DNA from: Boseongicola sp. | GTDB taxonomy: Bacteria; Pseudomonadota; Alphaproteobacteria; Rhodobacterales; Rhodobacteraceae | Assembly: GCA_028824715.1 (NCBI GenBank) | Contig: JAPPCV010000064.1 | Location: 1-62,760 of the forward strand | Direction of reading: 5' to 3' | Length of the DNA stretch: 62,760 nucleotides | In this document: one piece after another, positions 8,533-17,475 of the stretch | Position numbering within the stretch: position 1 is the first letter of the stretch | How the letters are laid out: the number at the start of each line of letters is the position of its first letter | The notes under the pieces: model-generated | Databases searched by the model: none | Seen by the model: the letters and a program-made list of their open reading frames with translations, nothing else | What the model was told of the DNA's origin: nothing | Program-made: the position numbers and the translations under genes

Positions 8533-9318
8533 GTGTCACTGGACGATCCCCTCTCCCTGTTCGACGTATCCGGAAAGGTTGCATTGGTCACGGGCGCCTC
8601 AGGTGCATTCGGCGGGGTCGCCGCGCAATGTCTGTCCGGCGCCGGTTGCAAGGTCGTCCTTGCAGCCGGGAACGCCGAGGCCCTGAAGGATGTGGCGGCA
8701 ACCTGCAAGGGCGAGACTCACGAGGTCAACGCCCGTCCCGACAGCGAAGCGGCTTGCGGGATTCTCGTGGCGGAAACTGTCAAGGCGTTCGGCCGCCTCG
8801 ACATTCTCGTTGTCGCGTCAGGCATGAACAGGGTGGCCAAGATCGGCGAGATGGAACCATCGACATTCGATGCGGTCATGGACGCAAATGTCACGCAGAG
8901 CTGGCTGATGGCCCGTGCGGCAGCCGGCCGGATGCTGGCCCAGGGAGATGGCGGCAAGATCGTGCTGATGTCCTCAGCACGGGGATTGCTGGGCCACCCG
9001 GCCGGGTACACCGCATACTGCGCCTCCAAGGCCGCGGTGGACGGAATCACCAAGGCTTTGGGCTGCGAACTCGGGGCAACGGGAATCACCGTGAATGCGA
9101 TCGCGCCGACGGTCTTCCGCTCGCCGCTGACCGCCTGGATGTTCGAGGACACCGAAGACGCGCAGGCCGTTCGCAAGGGATTCCTGGCCCGCGTTCCGAA
9201 GGGGCGGCTCGGGGAGCCCGAGGACCTGGCCGGACCGCTTCTGTTCCTGGCCTCGAAGGCATCCGATTTCTATACCGGGCACATCCTTTATGCCGATGGC
9301 GGCTATACGGCAGGGTAG
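8533..9318 (+). CDS. SDR-family oxidoreductase
   Basis: A 261-residue short-chain dehydrogenase. The NAD(P)-binding motif is TGASGAFG (about residues 20-27), the catalytic Ser lies in LMSSARG, and YCASK supplies the YxxxK pair. The classical C-terminal DGGYTAG follows. The NAG motif is replaced by VASG, which is a common variant. The start is GTG at 8533, 4 bp after the cupin stop. It probably oxidises a hydroxyl group of a pathway intermediate, next to the hydroxyacyl-CoA dehydrogenase encoded immediately downstream. Cofactor preference and substrate are not evident. Confidence 0.88.
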   Translation: MSLDDPLSLFDVSGKVALVTGASGAFGGVAAQCLSGAGCKVVLAAGNAEALKDVAATCKGETHEVNARPDSEAACGILVAETVKAFGRLDILVVASGMNRVAKIGEMEPSTFDAVMDANVTQSWLMARAAAGRMLAQGDGGKIVLMSSARGLLGHPAGYTAYCASKAAVDGITKALGCELGATGITVNAIAPTVFRSPLTAWMFEDTEDAQAVRKGFLARVPKGRLGEPEDLAGPLLFLASKASDFYTGHILYADGGYTAG

Positions 9319-9322
9319 GGGG

Positions 9323-10249
9323 ATGTTCGCGGATCGTCAGATCGCCGTGATCGGTGTCGGCTTGATGGGTCACGGGATTGCCCTGACCTTCGCGAAGGCT
9401 GGCTGGCAAGTCACGATCACCGATCCCTCGGACGAGATGCTGCGATCCGCTTCCGACAGGATTGCCGAAAGCCTGCGACTTCTGGGCGCGAGCGAACCAG
9501 AAGTCTCCAAGGCCGTCGACAGGATCGAACCATGCGATTCGGTTCGTGCAGCCGTCGATGGCGCCGCTTGCGTATTTGAGGCCGCACCGGAAAGGCTCGC
9601 GCTCAAGAAGGCGATCTTTGCGGAGGTTGAGGAATTCGCGCCCGCGGATGCGACGCTGGCTTCGAACACGTCCGTCATCCAGATCACGACGATCATGGCG
9701 GACCTGAAGTCGCGGCATCGCGCACTGGGCACGCACTGGTGGAATCCTCCGCACATGATTCCGCTGGTCGAGATCGTGAAGACCGAATGGACAGATCCGG
9801 ACTGCGCCGAGGCCATGCACGTGATGCTCTCGGAGGCCGGCAAGGCCCCTGTCATGGTAGAGCGGGACGTGCCGGGTTTCATAGGCAATCGCTTGCAGCA
9901 CGCATTGTGGCGCGAAGCGATTTCGCTCGTGGAGAAGGGCGTGTGCACCGCCGAAACCGTGGACGAGGTGGTCAAGGCCAGCTTCGGCCGCCGCATGGCC
10001 GTGCTCGGACCGCTCGAGAACGCGGACCTTGTGGGCATCGAGCTGACCCAGGACATCCACCGGCAGGTCCTGTTCGACCTCGAAGCCGCGCCCGCTCCAT
10101 CCCCGTATCTGCAGGAGCTTCTTGACGAGGGCCGCACCGGCATGGCGGCAGGCGCGGGTTTTCGCGACTGGCGTGACGGAGACCTTGCCGCGACGAAGGC
10201 GAGGGTGGCCGAACACTTGACGAAACTCGAGGCAATTCTGCCCAACTGA
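9323..10249 (+). CDS. 3-hydroxyacyl-CoA dehydrogenase family protein
   Basis: A 308-residue protein with an N-terminal NAD-binding Rossmann domain (VIGVGLMGHGIA, GxGxxG) and a C-terminal helical 3HCDH domain (VPGFIGNRLQHALWREA). The conserved SNTS and GTHWWNPPH blocks carry the catalytic Ser/His/Asn set. Its length matches stand-alone enzymes such as L-carnitine, L-gulonate or 3-hydroxybutyryl-CoA dehydrogenase. ATG 9323 is preferred: it follows the SDR stop by 4 bp and has a G-rich ribosome site. In this operon it probably oxidises a beta-hydroxy acid or acyl-CoA derived from the imported substrate. Confidence 0.88.
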   Translation: MFADRQIAVIGVGLMGHGIALTFAKAGWQVTITDPSDEMLRSASDRIAESLRLLGASEPEVSKAVDRIEPCDSVRAAVDGAACVFEAAPERLALKKAIFAEVEEFAPADATLASNTSVIQITTIMADLKSRHRALGTHWWNPPHMIPLVEIVKTEWTDPDCAEAMHVMLSEAGKAPVMVERDVPGFIGNRLQHALWREAISLVEKGVCTAETVDEVVKASFGRRMAVLGPLENADLVGIELTQDIHRQVLFDLEAAPAPSPYLQELLDEGRTGMAAGAGFRDWRDGDLAATKARVAEHLTKLEAILPN

Positions 10250-10273
10250 CTCGAATCCAGGGAGGAAAGGGAA

Positions 10274-11545
10274 ATGACACTTGCGACAACGAGAAGACAG
10301 GTTCTTCGGGGACTTGCCACGACGGTGGCGGCACCCGCACTGGTGACATCCACGCGCGCATATGCGGCGAATCCGACCATCCGGGTTGGTCATGTCAGCC
10401 CTCGCACCGGACCGTTGGCTGGATTCGCCGAGGCGGACGAACACGTGCTGACAGGCATTGACGCCGCCTTCGCCGACGGAGTTTCCAACAACGGCAAGTC
10501 TTACGGGGTCGAGATCATCTCGAAGGACAGCCAGTCGAACCCGAACCGGGCGGCCGAGGTCGCTGCCGACCTGATCCTCGGCGAGGAAGTGGACCTCATC
10601 GTGGCCGCATCAACCCCTGACACGACCAATCCGGTCGCTGACCAGGCCGAGATCAACGAGGTTCCCTGCATTACGACCGACTGCCCGTGGCAGCCCTATT
10701 TCTTCGGTCGCAACGGCAACCCGGCGGAAGGGTTCCTGTACACGTACCACTTCTTCTGGGGTCTCGAGGACGTGATCGCGAATTTCCTGGACCTCTGGGG
10801 CGGTTCCGGCGTTGCCAGGACCGTGGCGGGGCTCTTCCCCAATGACGCGGACGGCAATGCCTGGGGCCATCCTGAACTTGGGTTTCCAAGGCCGCTGGCG
10901 GAGGCCGGATTCACGCTGGTCGATCCAGGCCGCTACCAACCGCTCAATGACGATTTCTCCAACTACATCGCCGCCTTCAAGGAAACCGGTTGCGAGATCG
11001 TCACGGGCAACATGATCCCGCCGGACTTCGCGACCTTCTGGGCGCAGGCCGCGCAGCAGGACTTCCGGCCGAAGGTCGTGACGATCGGGAAGGCCCTGCT
11101 GTTCCCGTCCGTCATCGAGTCGCTCGGCGACCGCGGCGACGGGTTGACCTCGGAGATCTGGTGGACGCCGACGCATCCCTTCAACTCGTCGCTGACCGGC
11201 GAGAGCGCGAAGGCGCTGGCCGACGGATACACGGCCGCCAGCGGGCGTCCATGGACCCAGCCCATCGGGTTCAAGCACGCCCTGTTCGAAGTCGTGCGGG
11301 ACGTGATTTCCCGCTCTGCTGACCTGGATGATCCGATGGCCATGGTGGAATCGATCAAGTCGACGAACCTCTCGACCATCGTGGGCGACGTGAACTGGGC
11401 GAGCGGGCCGGTCCCGAACGTCACCAAGACCCCGCTTGTTGCGGGCCAGTGGCAGAAGATGGGGGACGCCTTCAACCTTGTCGTGACCACCAATGCCCAT
11501 GCGCCGCAGATTCCGGTCGGCGGTGAGTTGAAGCTGTTGGGCTGA
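10274..11545 (+). CDS. ABC transporter substrate-binding protein, branched-chain amino acid/urea type
   Basis: A 423-residue type I periplasmic binding protein. The N-terminus MTLATTRRQVLRGLATT has a twin-arginine-like RR pair before a hydrophobic segment, ending at a probable AYA|AN cleavage, so Tat export is likely. The mature part begins TIRVGHVSPRTGPLAGF, as in the LivJ/UrtA/AmiC family (peripla_BP_6). AGGAAAGGG precedes the start. It is followed by two ATPases and two permeases in the order typical for this importer class. The ligand is unknown; the surrounding catabolic genes suggest an amide- or carboxylate-containing compound rather than leucine itself. Confidence 0.9.
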   Translation: MTLATTRRQVLRGLATTVAAPALVTSTRAYAANPTIRVGHVSPRTGPLAGFAEADEHVLTGIDAAFADGVSNNGKSYGVEIISKDSQSNPNRAAEVAADLILGEEVDLIVAASTPDTTNPVADQAEINEVPCITTDCPWQPYFFGRNGNPAEGFLYTYHFFWGLEDVIANFLDLWGGSGVARTVAGLFPNDADGNAWGHPELGFPRPLAEAGFTLVDPGRYQPLNDDFSNYIAAFKETGCEIVTGNMIPPDFATFWAQAAQQDFRPKVVTIGKALLFPSVIESLGDRGDGLTSEIWWTPTHPFNSSLTGESAKALADGYTAASGRPWTQPIGFKHALFEVVRDVISRSADLDDPMAMVESIKSTNLSTIVGDVNWASGPVPNVTKTPLVAGQWQKMGDAFNLVVTTNAHAPQIPVGGELKLLG

Positions 11546-11555
11546 AGGGGCAGGG

Positions 11556-12287
11556 GTGGTGTCGGCCTTGCTGTCGGTCGCGGGTCTCAGCAAGTCGTTC
11601 GGCGCAGTCGTCGTGGCCGACCAGACGAGCTTTGACGTGGAGCACGGCGCCGCAATGGGCATTCTCGGACCGAACGGTGCCGGCAAGACCTCGCTGTTCA
11701 ACCTGATCACCGGTGCCCTGCGACCTGACGCCGGGCAGATCGTGTTCGGTGGGGCCGACATCACCAACGTGTCGGCCGCCGAGCGCTGCAGGATGGGGAT
11801 TTGCCGTTCCTTTCAGGTCCCGCAGCCCTTTGGCGGCATGACGGTCTTTGAGAACGCCCTCGTGGGTGCGACCCAAGGGGCCGGGTTGAGCGGCAGCTCG
11901 GCGGAAGTTCAGGCCATCGAGGTTCTGGAAGCGACGGGCCTGCTGCCAAAGGCCAACGTGCGTGCCGGCGCGCTCACCCTTCTGGAGCGAAAGCGCCTGG
12001 AGATGGCCCGCGCGCTGTCCGCAAGGCCAAGGCTTCTGCTGCTGGACGAGATCGCGGGCGGCCTGACGGACGCAGAGTGTGGAGAGCTGATCGACACGAT
12101 CAACCGGGTGCATGCGAAGGGCACGACAATCATCTGGATCGAGCACGTCGTTCACGCGCTTCTGGCCGTCGTCCAGAAGCTCATCGTGATTGATTTCGGC
12201 AAGAAGATCGCCGAAGGCGAGCCACGGGAGATCATGGGCAGTGCCGAGGTCAAGGAGATCTACCTGGGAGTGGACCCGGATGCCTGA
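11556..12287 (+). CDS. ABC transporter ATP-binding protein (LivG-type)
   Basis: A 243-residue ABC ATPase with Walker A GPNGAGKTS, Walker B LLLLDEIAGG and the switch His in EHVVHAL. The usual LSGGQ signature is weakened to TLLERKRLEMARAL, as commonly seen in LivG proteins. The C-terminal segment GEPREIMGSAEVKEIYLG is characteristic of the LivG family. It starts with GTG (11556 or 11559) 10 bp after the binding-protein gene and overlaps the next ATPase by 8 bp. It powers uptake together with the LivF-type ATPase. Confidence 0.9.
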   Translation: MVSALLSVAGLSKSFGAVVVADQTSFDVEHGAAMGILGPNGAGKTSLFNLITGALRPDAGQIVFGGADITNVSAAERCRMGICRSFQVPQPFGGMTVFENALVGATQGAGLSGSSAEVQAIEVLEATGLLPKANVRAGALTLLERKRLEMARALSARPRLLLLDEIAGGLTDAECGELIDTINRVHAKGTTIIWIEHVVHALLAVVQKLIVIDFGKKIAEGEPREIMGSAEVKEIYLGVDPDA

Positions 12288-12993
12288 TCCGCTTCTGGCC
12301 CTGAATGCGCTCGACGCCCACTACGGGGATTTCCAGGCGCTTTACGGCGTGGACATGTCCATCGAGCGGGGCGAGGTCGTCTCGATCATTGGAGCGAACG
12401 GCGCAGGGAAGACAACCTTGATGCGGTCAATTTCCGGGTTGACGCGGAATGATCCGGCCCAAGTGGTCTTCGATGGCCGGCCGATCGGCGACCTGAGGGC
12501 CGACCTGATTGCCGGCCTGGGGATTGCGCTGGTGCCCGAAGGACGGCAACTTTTCCCGTCGCTTTCGGTCGAGGAGAACCTCGTGCTTGGCGGCAAGACC
12601 AAGCGGCCAGGACCGTGGTCGCTTGAGAAGGTCTACGACCTGTTTCCGATTCTCGGCGAACGGCGCGGCCAGGCCTCCACATCGCTTTCGGGCGGGCAGC
12701 AGCAAATGGTGGCGATCGGTCGGGCGTTGATGGCCAACCCCGAACTGATCCTGTTCGACGAGATCAGTCTCGGGCTTGCCCCGGTCGTGATCGGAACGAT
12801 CTACGACGTGTTGCCCGGCATCATCGGCGAGGGAATGACAGCGCTTCTGGTCGAGCAGGACATATCCCGGGCGCTGGCGGTTTCTTCACGCGTCTATTGC
12901 CTTCAGGAAGGACGGGTCTCGCTGGAGGGTCGGACGGATCAGGTCAGCCGCGAGGACATCACCGAGGCATATTTCGGAGCGGCGGCGGCATGA
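12280..12993 (+). CDS. ABC transporter ATP-binding protein (LivF-type)
   Basis: A 237-residue ABC ATPase: Walker A GANGAGKTT, signature LSGGQQQM, Walker B LILFDEISLGLAP and switch His-loop replaced by VEQDIS. The PEGRQLFPSLSVEENL block identifies the LivF subfamily. ATG 12280 is chosen because it overlaps the LivG-type stop by 8 bp and begins MPDPLLAL just before the conserved fold; the open frame further upstream lies within the previous gene. Its own stop overlaps the permease start as ATGA, so the transporter genes are translationally coupled. Confidence 0.92.
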   Translation: MPDPLLALNALDAHYGDFQALYGVDMSIERGEVVSIIGANGAGKTTLMRSISGLTRNDPAQVVFDGRPIGDLRADLIAGLGIALVPEGRQLFPSLSVEENLVLGGKTKRPGPWSLEKVYDLFPILGERRGQASTSLSGGQQQMVAIGRALMANPELILFDEISLGLAPVVIGTIYDVLPGIIGEGMTALLVEQDISRALAVSSRVYCLQEGRVSLEGRTDQVSREDITEAYFGAAAA

Positions 12994-13856
12994 TCGAGTG
13001 GGTCAATGCGCTGGTTCAGGGCATCTTGCTGGGCGGCCTCTACGCGCTCTTCGCCGCCGGGTTGTCGCTGATCTTCGGGGTGATGCGGCTGGTCAACATA
13101 GCCCATGGCGACCTGATCGTGCTGGCCGCCTATATCGGCCTCAGCACGACCATGATCCTGGGCGTGCATCCGTTCATCGCCCTTCTGATCGTTATGCCCG
13201 TGATGGCGACGATCGGTTACGCGTTGCAGCGCGGGCTGCTCAACCACGCGCTCGGGGACGATATCCTGCCGCCGCTTCTCGTGACATTCGGACTGTCCGT
13301 CATCATCCAGAACGCCCTGCTGGAAGGCTATTCCGCCGATCCGCAGAAGCTCAATGGCGGCGCGATCGAGACGGCCAGCATCTCCCTTGGGGGGCTGGCG
13401 GTCGGAATCCTGCCGCTCCTGACCTTCGCCATCGCGGTTGCCGTCATCGCGGTCCTGCAGTGGGTCTTCTACAGCACCGGTCTGGGACGTGGCTTCCGTG
13501 CCGTCTCGGACAATCAGGAAATTGCCCAGCTTATGGGGCTGAACAAGGCCCATGTCTTCGGGCTGGCAATGGCCCTGGCGCTTGGGGTGACGGCAATTGC
13601 CGGCATCCTCCTCGGAGTCAGGACGAGCTTTGATCCGGCAATTGGGGGCGGCCGCCTGATATTCGGTTTCGAAGCCGTCATCATCGGCGGGCTTGGCAGT
13701 CTTTGGGGCACCTTGGCAGGAGGCGTGATTCTCGGCGTCGCCCAGACACTGGGGGCAAAGATTGATCCGGGGTGGCAATTGCTGGCGGGGCATGTCGCGT
13801 TTCTCGTCGTTCTGGCCCTACGCCCCAACGGCCTGTTTCCGAGGGTGGAGCATTGA
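12990..13856 (+). CDS. Branched-chain-amino-acid-type ABC transporter permease (LivH-type)
   Basis: A 288-residue inner-membrane protein with about eight hydrophobic segments. It opens MIEWVNALVQGILLGGLYALFA, with the LSLIFGVMRLVNIAHGD block that is diagnostic of LivH. The EAA-like cytoplasmic loop RAVSDNQEIAQLMGLN contacts the ATPases. The start is ATG 12990, overlapping the LivF-type stop by 4 bp, and the end overlaps the LivM-type TTG start by 4 bp. It forms the heterodimeric channel with the next gene product. Confidence 0.92.
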   Translation: MIEWVNALVQGILLGGLYALFAAGLSLIFGVMRLVNIAHGDLIVLAAYIGLSTTMILGVHPFIALLIVMPVMATIGYALQRGLLNHALGDDILPPLLVTFGLSVIIQNALLEGYSADPQKLNGGAIETASISLGGLAVGILPLLTFAIAVAVIAVLQWVFYSTGLGRGFRAVSDNQEIAQLMGLNKAHVFGLAMALALGVTAIAGILLGVRTSFDPAIGGGRLIFGFEAVIIGGLGSLWGTLAGGVILGVAQTLGAKIDPGWQLLAGHVAFLVVLALRPNGLFPRVEH

Positions 13857-14881
13857 GCGTCCCTGCCGTCACGCGCGCGACACGGGCTTCGCGCATCGCG
13901 ACGGTCGTTGCGGCGCTTGGGTTGGTCGTGCTCATGCTTGCGCCTTGGTGGGCGGGGCGGGCCGACATGCGGCTCATGGGAGAGATCTACCTGTACCTTT
14001 CGCTGGCCTGCCTGTGGAACTTGATGGCTGGCTATGCGGGCCTGGTGTCGGTCGGGCAGCAGGCGTATGTCGGATTTGGGGGCTACATGCTCTTTGCCTT
14101 GACAGTGTTTGGCGGGTTGCACCCGATTGCGGCAATTGTCGCGGCCGGAGGCCTTGCGGCAGCGGTCTCTGTCCCAGTCGCCACGCTCATCTTTCGACTC
14201 AAGGGAGCCTACTTCGCCATTGGGACATGGGTGGTGGCAGAGGTGTTTCGTCTGTCATTCGCGCAGGTATCCGCCCTGGGCGGCGGCTCGGGGTCGTCGT
14301 TGCCGGTAGGCATCGTCAGGTCGCTTTCGTCCTCCAGGTCGGGCCGCGAAGCCCTCAGCTACTGGCTGGCGCTGGGGGCCGCCGTCCTGGTCATTGGCAC
14401 TGTCTATCTCTTTCTGAGGTCTCGCAGGGGGCTGGCCCTTACCGCGATCCGGGACAGCGAAGCTGCGGCATCTGGCCTGGGCATCGATATCTGGAGGACG
14501 AAGCTGGAAGTCTACGTCGTGACCTCCGCGTTGACCGCGATAATCGGCGGGCTGATTTTCCTCCAGAAGCTTCGAATCTCGCCCGATGCCGCGTTTTCGG
14601 TCAACGACTGGACCGCGTTCGTGATTTTCATAGTCGTCATCGGCGGGATCGGAACGCTGGAAGGGCCAATCATCGGCACGCTTGTCTTCTTCGCGATTCG
14701 GGAAACCCTGGCGGACTTTGGCACGACCTACCTGATGATCCTCGGCGCCGTGGCCATCGTCGTGATGCTGAAGGCCCCGAAGGGCATCTGGGGATTGATT
14801 CGTGACCGAATTGATCTTGAGCTCTTCCCGCTGGGCTATCGTGTTCACCAAGAAGGCGGCGAGGGTGGGACGTTGAAATGA
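13853..14881 (+). CDS. Branched-chain-amino-acid-type ABC transporter permease (LivM-type)
   Basis: A 342-residue polytopic membrane protein with the LivM signature LAGYAGLVSVGQQAYVG (here MAGYAG), the coupling loop LTAIRDSEAAASGLGID and the FRLKGAYFAIGT block. TTG 13853 is proposed as the start because it overlaps the LivH-type stop (TTGA), is preceded by GGTGGAG and gives a normal N-terminus. No ATG exists nearby, and the upstream frame lies inside the previous gene. The stop overlaps the sulfatase start, tying hydrolase and importer into one transcript. Confidence 0.9.
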   Translation: MSVPAVTRATRASRIATVVAALGLVVLMLAPWWAGRADMRLMGEIYLYLSLACLWNLMAGYAGLVSVGQQAYVGFGGYMLFALTVFGGLHPIAAIVAAGGLAAAVSVPVATLIFRLKGAYFAIGTWVVAEVFRLSFAQVSALGGGSGSSLPVGIVRSLSSSRSGREALSYWLALGAAVLVIGTVYLFLRSRRGLALTAIRDSEAAASGLGIDIWRTKLEVYVVTSALTAIIGGLIFLQKLRISPDAAFSVNDWTAFVIFIVVIGGIGTLEGPIIGTLVFFAIRETLADFGTTYLMILGAVAIVVMLKAPKGIWGLIRDRIDLELFPLGYRVHQEGGEGGTLK

Positions 14882-16494
14882 ATGTTCTCTGGATCATGGC
14901 GGACCAGCTGCGGTGGGACTATCTCAGTTGCTACGGAGCCACGCATATCGAGACGCCCAACCTTGACTGGCTGGCGACCCGGGGCGTGCGTTTCAACAGG
15001 GCGTATGTGCAGTCCCCGATCTGCGGCCCGAGCCGGATGAGCTACTACACCGGTCGCTATGTCCGCAGCCACGGTTCCACCTGGAACGGATTCCCGCTGC
15101 GGGTCGGGGAGCCGACTCTGGGGGAGCATCTCCGCGAGATCGGGGTCAAGTGCACTCTGGTTGGCAAGACACACATGACGCCAGACCTGGAAGGAATGAA
15201 GCGGCTCGGGATCGAGCCGGAAGGGACCATTGGCGCGCGCGTCAGCGAATGCGGGTTCGAGGTGTTTGTGCGTGACGACGGAACCAATCATTCCGATTAC
15301 CCGTCTCGGCACGCCGAGGACTATGACCGGTATCTGCGTGAACACGGCATGGACGGGGACAACCCCTGGGAGGAATGGGCCAACACGGCGATTGGCCCGG
15401 ACGGAGAGCTGCGTTCCGGTTGGGTGCTGGAAAACGCGCCATTTGCTGCACGCGTGCCAAGGGAGCATTCGGAAACGGCCTGGCTCACGACACGTGGCAT
15501 CGAGTTCATGGAGGGTCAGGGCGACCAGCCTTGGCTGTGCCACCTTAGCTATATCAAGCCGCACTGGCCTTATTTGGCGCCAGCCCCGTACAACGACATG
15601 TTTTCGGCCGCCGACGTGCCACCGGTGAATCGAAGCGATGGCGAGCGTCGGTCCGATCATCCGCTCATGCAGGCGTGGATGGACATGCGCGTGAGCAAGA
15701 ACTTCTCTCGCGATGAAGTGCGCAATTTTGTTGCGCCGGTCTACATGGGGCTGATCCGGGAACTGGACGACAATTTGGGCCGCCTCTTCGGCTATCTTGG
15801 GGAATGCGGTCGACTGGACGACACGATGATCGTGTTTTGCTCGGATCACGGCGACAACATGGGCGATCACTGGATGGGCGAGAAGGATCTGTTCTACGAC
15901 TGTTCGGCCCGCGTCCCCTTGATCGTGTACGATCCGCGACGGGAAGCGGATGCAACGCGGGGAACGGCCGTGGAACGGCTTGTTGAAGGCGTCGATCTGA
16001 CGCCGACCTTTGTCGAGTTCTTTGGCGGCCAGCCCAAGCCGAACATCATCGAGGGATTGTCATTGCAGTCACTGCTTCATGGCCAGAAGATCCCGTGGCG
16101 AGATTTCTGCGTTTCCGAATACGACTATGCCACGCGCGATGCTCGCAGGGTGGTTGGAGTCGATCAGGGCAACGCCCGGCTGACGATGATCTTCGACGGG
16201 CGCTGGAAATATGTGCATGTCGAAGAGATGCGCCCCTTGCTGTTCGACCTGGAATCCGATCCGAACGAATTGGTCGACCTGGGAGGTGACCCGGCGTTCG
16301 CCGAACAGGTCGACAGGATGCGCGGACTGCACTTCGCATGGACTCGGCAGCACCACAACCGGATCACCAGGACGGCGGAAGAAGTTGAAGCCATGACGGA
16401 CGCCCGGGAACCGCCCGGAATCCTGATCGGGTACCGGGATCGGGCGGAGCTCGAGTCGGACGGCCGTAGCCTGCCGCCACATGCACGACGTTGA
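14878..16494 (+). CDS. Sulfatase-superfamily hydrolase (formylglycine type)
   Basis: A 538-residue alkaline-phosphatase-superfamily enzyme. The sulfatase signature CGPSR (residues 49-53) matches CxPSR, so Cys49 should be converted to formylglycine. Metal ligands are seen as Asp9-Gln10 near the start and as SDHGDNMGDH later. The C-terminal substrate domain has the usual RWKYVHVE..LLFDLESDPNE motif. There is no signal peptide, so it acts in the cytoplasm, after import. Relatives include choline-, aryl- and N-sulfatases and phosphonate monoester hydrolases, and the choice cannot be made from sequence alone. It is the tenth and last gene of the operon and overlaps the permease stop by 4 bp. Confidence 0.92.
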   Translation: MNVLWIMADQLRWDYLSCYGATHIETPNLDWLATRGVRFNRAYVQSPICGPSRMSYYTGRYVRSHGSTWNGFPLRVGEPTLGEHLREIGVKCTLVGKTHMTPDLEGMKRLGIEPEGTIGARVSECGFEVFVRDDGTNHSDYPSRHAEDYDRYLREHGMDGDNPWEEWANTAIGPDGELRSGWVLENAPFAARVPREHSETAWLTTRGIEFMEGQGDQPWLCHLSYIKPHWPYLAPAPYNDMFSAADVPPVNRSDGERRSDHPLMQAWMDMRVSKNFSRDEVRNFVAPVYMGLIRELDDNLGRLFGYLGECGRLDDTMIVFCSDHGDNMGDHWMGEKDLFYDCSARVPLIVYDPRREADATRGTAVERLVEGVDLTPTFVEFFGGQPKPNIIEGLSLQSLLHGQKIPWRDFCVSEYDYATRDARRVVGVDQGNARLTMIFDGRWKYVHVEEMRPLLFDLESDPNELVDLGGDPAFAEQVDRMRGLHFAWTRQHHNRITRTAEEVEAMTDAREPPGILIGYRDRAELESDGRSLPPHARR

Positions 16495-16905
16495 GGGCTT
16501 CCGGAAGCTCGCTGCCTGCCGCCAGCAGAATTGCACCGACGCAGCGTGTCGAACCTCGTCTGGGCCGAAACATCGCACTCTTGTTGTCACCTTGCGTGCC
16601 ACTTCGAGTTGCACTGCTGCACTCAACGAGGCGACAGCATCCAACAAGAACGGTCGTCGAAGACGTCACGGGCGGTCTGCCGACGCGACGGGATCCGGGG
16701 CCATTGACAGCCCGGCGCTCTGGCAAGCACCGACGGACGCAGATGCCCTTTTGCCCCGTCTGTTGGTGCGGCGCAACGCGTGCCGAGCAGTCCGCCTTCC
16801 AAACGGCGACCGACAAGATTGGCAGGGGTCGCCCAAGGGGGCAGGCTGCGCTTCTCGGCGATGTTTCCGGCGCTCTTTGGGCACGCCGGAAGCCGCCGGG
16901 GCCGT
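16495..16905. other. Intergenic region without a convincing gene
   Basis: This 411-bp gap separates the convergent sulfatase and metallophosphoesterase genes. Open frames cross it on both strands but have no recognisable motif and unusual Arg/Pro/Ser-rich composition. No clear terminator, repeat or RNA gene was identified. Confidence 0.5.
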
Positions 16906-17475
16906 CTACCCCAGGTCTGCTCCCGGTTCCGCGTCTTCCCAGTGCAAGTTCACCGGAAGCGCCTTCGCACGCGCCCGAACCTCTTCGATCCGCACGGGCA
17001 TGAAGTCCCAGAGGTCGACGCCGACATTGATCGAGTTCCGTGTGCCTGCCCAATTGTCATGGACATGGCCAAAGAGCTGCAACGCGCCGCGCCGCGAATG
17101 GTTCCACGTCACCATGGGGTAGTGGCACAACGTGTTGGCCCGGCTGTTCCTGGGGCCATCCTTGATCTCGACCAGATGCGACAGGCTGTCCCAAGGCAGC
17201 GCTTGTGTATGGACATTGTCGTGATTGCCGATGAGCAGGTGCTTGCGAGCACCCGGCAGTTGGTCGAAGAGTTCGCGCAACCAGACCGTGTCTTTCGACC
17301 TTCTGCCGAACGCGAAGTCGCCGACAATCCAGAGATGGTCGCCCTGCCCCACGCAACACTTGAGGTTCTCCATCAGGATCGCGTCCATTTGGTCGGCGTC
17401 GCGAAACGGCCGGTTGCAGAGCCGAATGATGTTTCCGTGGCCGAAGTGAAGATCGGCCGTGTACCAGTGGGCCAT
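16906..17475 (-). CDS. Metallophosphoesterase family protein
   Basis: A 189-residue calcineurin-like phosphoesterase. All core motifs are visible: DLHFGHGN (DxH near the N-terminus), GDFAFG (GDxxx), GNHD and the terminal GHVH, which together bind two metals. The short length and lack of accessory domains resemble the COG4186 group of predicted phosphoesterases, whose substrates are not established. It is transcribed alone on the minus strand. Its start at 17475 is followed by an unusually long 700-bp region without genes. It is cytoplasmic, with no signal peptide. Confidence 0.9.
   Translation of the reverse strand: MAHWYTADLHFGHGNIIRLCNRPFRDADQMDAILMENLKCCVGQGDHLWIVGDFAFGRRSKDTVWLRELFDQLPGARKHLLIGNHDNVHTQALPWDSLSHLVEIKDGPRNSRANTLCHYPMVTWNHSRRGALQLFGHVHDNWAGTRNSINVGVDLWDFMPVRIEEVRARAKALPVNLHWEDAEPGADLG

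Noticed and set aside
9086-10444. 452-codon antisense frame opposite the hydroxyacyl-CoA dehydrogenase gene
   Set aside because: A shadow frame caused by high third-position GC of the sense gene; Arg/His/Gly-rich and without motifs.
10610-11767. 385-codon antisense frame opposite the ABC binding protein
   Set aside because: Shadow of a well-supported gene; no domain recognised.
16364-17053. 229-codon minus frame spanning the sulfatase-phosphoesterase gap
   Set aside because: Overlaps two real genes and has no recognisable fold.
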